From Gymnorhina tibicen (Eukaryota > Chordata > Aves > Passeriformes > Artamidae), in assembly GCA_013399875.1 (NCBI GenBank), contig VXAZ01007544.1:405155-469154 (forward strand): a DNA stretch of 64,000 bases, given 5' to 3'. Below the pieces are notes generated by a model. It was not told the DNA's origin, did no database searches, and worked only from the letters and a program-made list of their open reading frames with translations. Below, in pieces: positions 60,050-64,000 of this stretch (position 1 is its first letter; the number at the start of each line of letters is the position of its first letter). The translations under genes and the position numbers were made by a program.

Positions 60050-61412
60050 GAATCACAGAATATGCTGAGTTGGAAGGCACCCACAAGGATCATTGAGGCC
60101 AAATCCTGGCCCTGCACAGGACCATCCCCAAGAGTCTCAGGCACGCTCTGTGCCTGAGAGCATTGTCCAAATGCTTCTTGAGCTCTGTCCAGCCAGTGCT
60201 GTGACCACTTCCCCGGGGAGCCTGTTCCAGTGCCCATCCAGCCTCTGGGGGAAGAATCTTTTACTGATATCCAACCTAAACCTCTCCTGACACAACTTCA
60301 GGCCATTCCCTTGGGTCCTGTCCCTGGTCACCACAGAGAAGAGATCAGTGTCTGCCTCTCCTCTTCCCCTCATAAGGAAGCTGTAACTGCAGTGAGGTCT
60401 CCCCTCAGTCTCCTCCAGGCTGAGCAGACCAAGTGACCTCAGCTGCTCCTCATACAGCTTCCCCTCAAGGCCCTTCACCATCTTTGTTGCCCTCCTTTGG
60501 ACGCTCTCTAACAGCTTAATGTCTTTCTTATATTGTGGCACCCCAAACTGCCCCCAGCACTCGAGGTGAGGCCGCCCCAGTGCAGAGCAGAGCGGGACAA
60601 TCCCCTCCCTTGCCCGGCTGGTGATGCTGTGCCTGATGCCCCCCCAGGACAGGGTTGGCCCTCCTGGCTGCCAGGGAACTGCTGGCTCAGATTCAACTTT
60701 CCTTTGATCAGGACCCCCAGGGCCCTTTCCGTGGCACTGCTGTGCAGCCTCTCATTCCCCAGCCAGTCTGTACATCTAGGGTTGCCCCATCTCAGGTGCA
60801 GAATCCATCAGTTTCCCTTGTTGAACTTCAGATGGTTGGTGATTGCCCATCCCTCTTGATTTGTCAAGGTCTCTCTGCCTTCAAGGAAGTCAATAGCTCC
60901 TCCCAGTTTAGTATCATCTGTGAACTTGCTCAGCATCCCTTCCAGTCCCGTGTCCAAGTCATTTACAAAGATGTTGAAGAGCACAAGGCCGAGGATGGAG
61001 CCCTGTGGAACCCCACTAGTGACAGGTCACCAGTCTGATGTCACCCCAGTCACTGAAACCCTTTGTGCCTGACCCATAAGCCAGTTGTTCCCATTACGTG
61101 TTTATCCAGCTGGGGGCTGGACATTTTGTCCAGGAGGGTCCTGTAGGAGAGACTCTAGAGATCTTGTAGAAATCTCTCCTGTAGGAGAGAGTACCAAAAA
61201 CTTTACTGAAATCCAAAAAGATTACAATGCTCATCCCTTCATCAACGAGGTGGGTTACCTTGTCATAAAAGGAAATGGGGTTGGATAAGCAGGACTTTCC
61301 TCTCATGAAGCCATGCTGGCTGTGAGCAGTGACTGCATTGTCTTTTAGGTGTTTCCAGATATCTCCCAGAATAAGCTCCATAACTTTACTGGGCACTGAT
61401 TCCAAATGCCTT
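60050..61412 (-). mobile_element. CR1 LINE, 1.36 kb with RT domain, just past NBAS
   Basis: The 3' terminus AGAATCACAGAATATGCTGAG is at 60050. Reading the minus strand from 61412, it encodes SQHGFMRGKSCLSNPISFYD, RT motif A as FLDFSKVFGT, the RT active-site box KFTDDTKLGG (Asp pair at 60913-60918) and finally GHWNRLPGEVV. Both catalytic aspartate motifs can be seen, but the frames are interrupted, the endonuclease is absent and the copy is dead. An unusual short duplication around CTCTCCTGTAGGAGAGA (about 61145-61190) lies between motif A and the thumb region. It is the longest continuous CR1 in the window. Confidence 0.95.
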
Positions 61413-61703
61413 TCTGCCTAATTAAGACAAAACAATTTTTTTATTGTTTTCAGAGGTTTTTTAACAAGGGCACTGTCTGTTTATTACACTGCATTACCAG
61501 AAGGGTTTGATGTTTTGTATGTATAGACACTTCTTAAAATCAGTCTGTAAATCTTCTGCCTAATCTTGTGTTCAGATCTAATTTTGATGTAATAATGTAC
61601 AGAAACAGTAAACATTATAAGATCCAGAGAACATAATACACATTGGAAGCAATCTCTAGCGTAATGCAATGTAACCTCCTGCTTAAGGCAAGGGTGCCTG
61701 TAT

Positions 61704-61726
61704 GGCTGGAGCAGGTTGCTCCAGCC
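61704..61726. repeat. Perfect 10-bp hairpin
   Basis: GGCTGGAGCA, a GGT loop and TGCTCCAGCC. No T-run follows and there is no transcript context, so a terminator or small-RNA role is not supported. Confidence 0.8.
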
Positions 61727-63339
61727 TACATTCAGTTGGGTCTGGAAAACCTCCAAGGATGACTGTCTTGGCTGTTCCCATGTTGAAAAGCTTTTTATGT
61801 TTGTCCTCTTGGGTTCTGCTTTGTTTTACCAGCTTTTACTGACTGTGAAAATGGCTCAGATGTCAGCCTTACTTCCCACATTGCACAGGATTTGTAATGA
61901 GACTTTTAACAATGCTTTAATTCTTCAGATTGTTAACTTACCTTTTGTATTTGCTAGTCCCAGCTGTCCTTCAGTTTTTATGGAGCATTATATCATCCAT
62001 GTATTAACATGCATTCCAAATTCCAATTTCTATCATTCAGCTATATTGCCTTAATTCTGTTCTCTTATGTTAGCAGTCCCAAGAGCTCCAGACTAGTAAA
62101 GCAAGTATATTGGAATTGCAGAGGAAAGAAAGGAAAAATTCTAAAAAGGTAATATAAGTGGCAATCAGTAGATGTGGACAAACAACATGTGCACCTCCAG
62201 CAAAAAAACCTTGGGTTATTCTGTAGAAGATATTTCAATACTTTACAGTGAAGCATTTTGGTCTGCAGGTTTTGTTCTTAGGTTGGTAAATCCAGTGCTA
62301 GATTTTCCAACCATTCTCATTCAGGATCGTGAAAAGTTTGTGTTTAAGTGTCACTCTAAAACTGAGCTGTAGATAAAGCTCTAGTGAGTGTTATTGATCT
62401 TCTGTCCATTTTCTGGTTTGCTGGCATTAGAAATCCATGATAAATGTTTTCCTTGCAGTCTGGATTATTCCTGATTTATTCTGTATTCAAAACTTTCACC
62501 TGTAACAAAAGGTATTACTTTAGTATATATATCCAAAATGATTAGCCTACGTTAGTGTATGTTTCAAAGAAAATTTAAGGAAGGAAAAAAAAAAAGAAGA
62601 GGCACATAACAAGGACAGTGCCAGCCTTTTAGTGTCTTCTGTGTTGCAGAATAATATTTAAGGCTCTGGGACTGAGCAGAGGATACACTAGCAGGTGCTA
62701 TTGAGTTGGGTTTGGATTTTGGTTTTTGTTTTCTTTTGTTCTTTTTAAAGGTTAAGAAACTCACCTTGGTATTACTTTTAGCCAGGTTATTGTTGTACTG
62801 AACAGTTAAGTTCTGTCAGCTTGTTTGATTTGCAGTTGGGATTTGTTCATAATACAGCATAAGCGGATTTTTTTTTTTTTTAACCTCAAACAATTCCATG
62901 TTCTGGAGATATTTCTGTTCCCAAAAGCAGGTGAATAAAACAGTTGAGTTGTGTCTCCAGGAGCAGTGCTTCCTAGGGCAATTAATCCTCTTTTGTCTGA
63001 AAAACACTGATAGCATTTGGATGTTTAAGGAGATTTTAGCTGCCTGGGAGACACAGCAAAGCAGCAAAATAGATCACCTTTCTTTTGAATAATTAGAACC
63101 AGAGATTAGGGAAGAAAGATCATAACTCAGAATTCCTTTTTCTGCTGGAAATACTAAGTATAGCCAGTATGATATTGCAACACATGCAAAGTAAACACTT
63201 GTATTTATAAACAAAACAGTGCAATTCTATGAATAGGGTGGCTGCATATGATTCGGATATTTTCCTTGTATAATGATAGTTTTTGTGATTTACTGTGTGT
63301 GACATTCTGCACTGTGGAAGATGCTTTGAGAGTGGCCAT

Positions 63340-63818
63340 CTGATGTAGAATATGGCCATCCTCAGCACAGGAAACACACAGACCTCTTGGAGAGAGTCCA
63401 GACAAGGCCACAAAAATGATCAGGAGTCTGGAGCACCTCTCCCATGAAGACAGGCTGAGAGTGCTGGGCTTGTTCAGCCTGGAGAAGAGAAGGCTCAAGG
63501 GACACCTCATAGTGCCTTCCAGTACTTAAAGGGGCTTGTAAGAAATATGTAGATAAAGTTTTTAATAGGGCCTGTTGTGATAGGACAGAGGATCATAGTT
63601 TAAATATAGAAGAGGGTTGATTTAGATTAGATTTCAGGAAAGAAGAACTTTGCAATGAGGATGAAGAAACACTGGCATAGGATGCCCAGAGAGGTATAGC
63701 TGTCCCATCCCTGGAAACATTCAGGGTCAGGTTGGATGGGGCTCTGATATCCAATTGAAAATGTCCCTGCTCACTGATGACCCTCAAAGGTCCCATCCAA
63801 CCCAAACTATTCTGTGAA
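63340..63818 (+). mobile_element. CR1 LINE 3'-end fragment
   Basis: Holds the CTCTTGGAGAGAGTCCAGAC and GGAGCACCTCTCCCATGAAG segments (ORF2 C-terminus), then CCATCCCTGGAAACATTCAGG and the terminal CCAAACTATTCTGTGA near 63818. Moderately diverged with several indels; a 30-bp expansion near 63540 disturbs the ORF2 end. Confidence 0.93.
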
Positions 63819-64000
63819 TATGGATACCTGCATCATAGGGGTAAGAATTCCTACACTTGCAAAAACACAATAATTCTTTGTATTTTTAGTAATATTTTTG
63901 AGACACGGAAGGCAGGAGCAGATCAGGCTTTGTATCAAATGTTCCAGGCACACCAAAAGTTCTAGTGGCCTAAAAATGTTTCTCAATTAGATTATTTAAC

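Larger units (their letters stand above)
59796..64000. other. Intergenic sequence downstream of NBAS
   Basis: Beyond the NBAS poly(A) site the window holds an antisense CR1 (60050-61412), a perfect 10-bp hairpin (61704-61726) and a sense CR1 (63340-63818). No open frame here has a recognisable domain outside the CR1s, and no splice-flanked exon is evident. The next gene lies beyond the right edge. Confidence 0.7.

Noticed and set aside
1..64000. CRISPR array, operon, IS element or phage-like system
   Set aside because: The window is vertebrate intronic DNA. I see no regularly spaced direct repeats, no clustered same-strand open frames and no ribosome-binding sites.

Overview
The window is vertebrate, and almost certainly avian, nuclear DNA. 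It is AT-rich and CpG-poor, its coding exons are short with GT-AG splice sites and multi-kilobase introns, and it carries many 3'-end fragments of CR1 LINEs, several of them ending in the CR1-type ATTCTGTGA-like terminus instead of a poly(A) tail. CR1 dominance plus LTR-retrotransposon solo LTRs is the usual bird repeat profile. The species cannot be read from the sequence.

The only gene I can support is the 3' part of NBAS (neuroblastoma-amplified sequence) on the + strand. It enters from the left edge inside an intron. Nine coding exons follow at 1138-1472, 11298-11516, 11762-11964, 18751-18840, 21083-21278, 38267-38406, 43342-43486, 49350-49478 and 59026-59301. The reading frame closes across all eight junctions and encodes the C-terminal 576 residues plus part of one split codon. 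The gene ends with TGA at 59299-59301, a 3' UTR of about 0.5 kb and overlapping AATAAA signals at 59767-59776. NBAS is a subunit of the NBAS-RINT1-ZW10 (NRZ) tether at the ER for Golgi-to-ER vesicles and is also reported as a nonsense-mediated decay factor. Its Sec39-like core lies upstream of this window.

The rest is intronic or downstream intergenic sequence. I find 17 CR1 pieces, most of them antisense to NBAS, including two longer ones with reverse-transcriptase remnants (1765-3172 and 60050-61412). There is a well-delimited antisense solo LTR at 30594-31188 with a perfect 6-bp target-site duplication, an older sense LTR fragment (about 8184-8448) beside stacked CR1s, and a probable antisense LTR at about 3718-4226 holding a TGCAC-rich array. 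Simple repeats and G/T-rich tracts are scattered through the introns. From about 59.8 kb to the right edge the sequence is intergenic, with two CR1s and no gene.

I found no CRISPR array, operon, tRNA, rRNA or defence-like system, and nothing that looks like a new biological system. The most useful items for a second look are the antisense solo LTR, the templated inverted duplication inside a CR1 (53621-53684), the CR1 copy about 250 bp past the NBAS poly(A) site, and the symmetric exons that could be skipped in frame.
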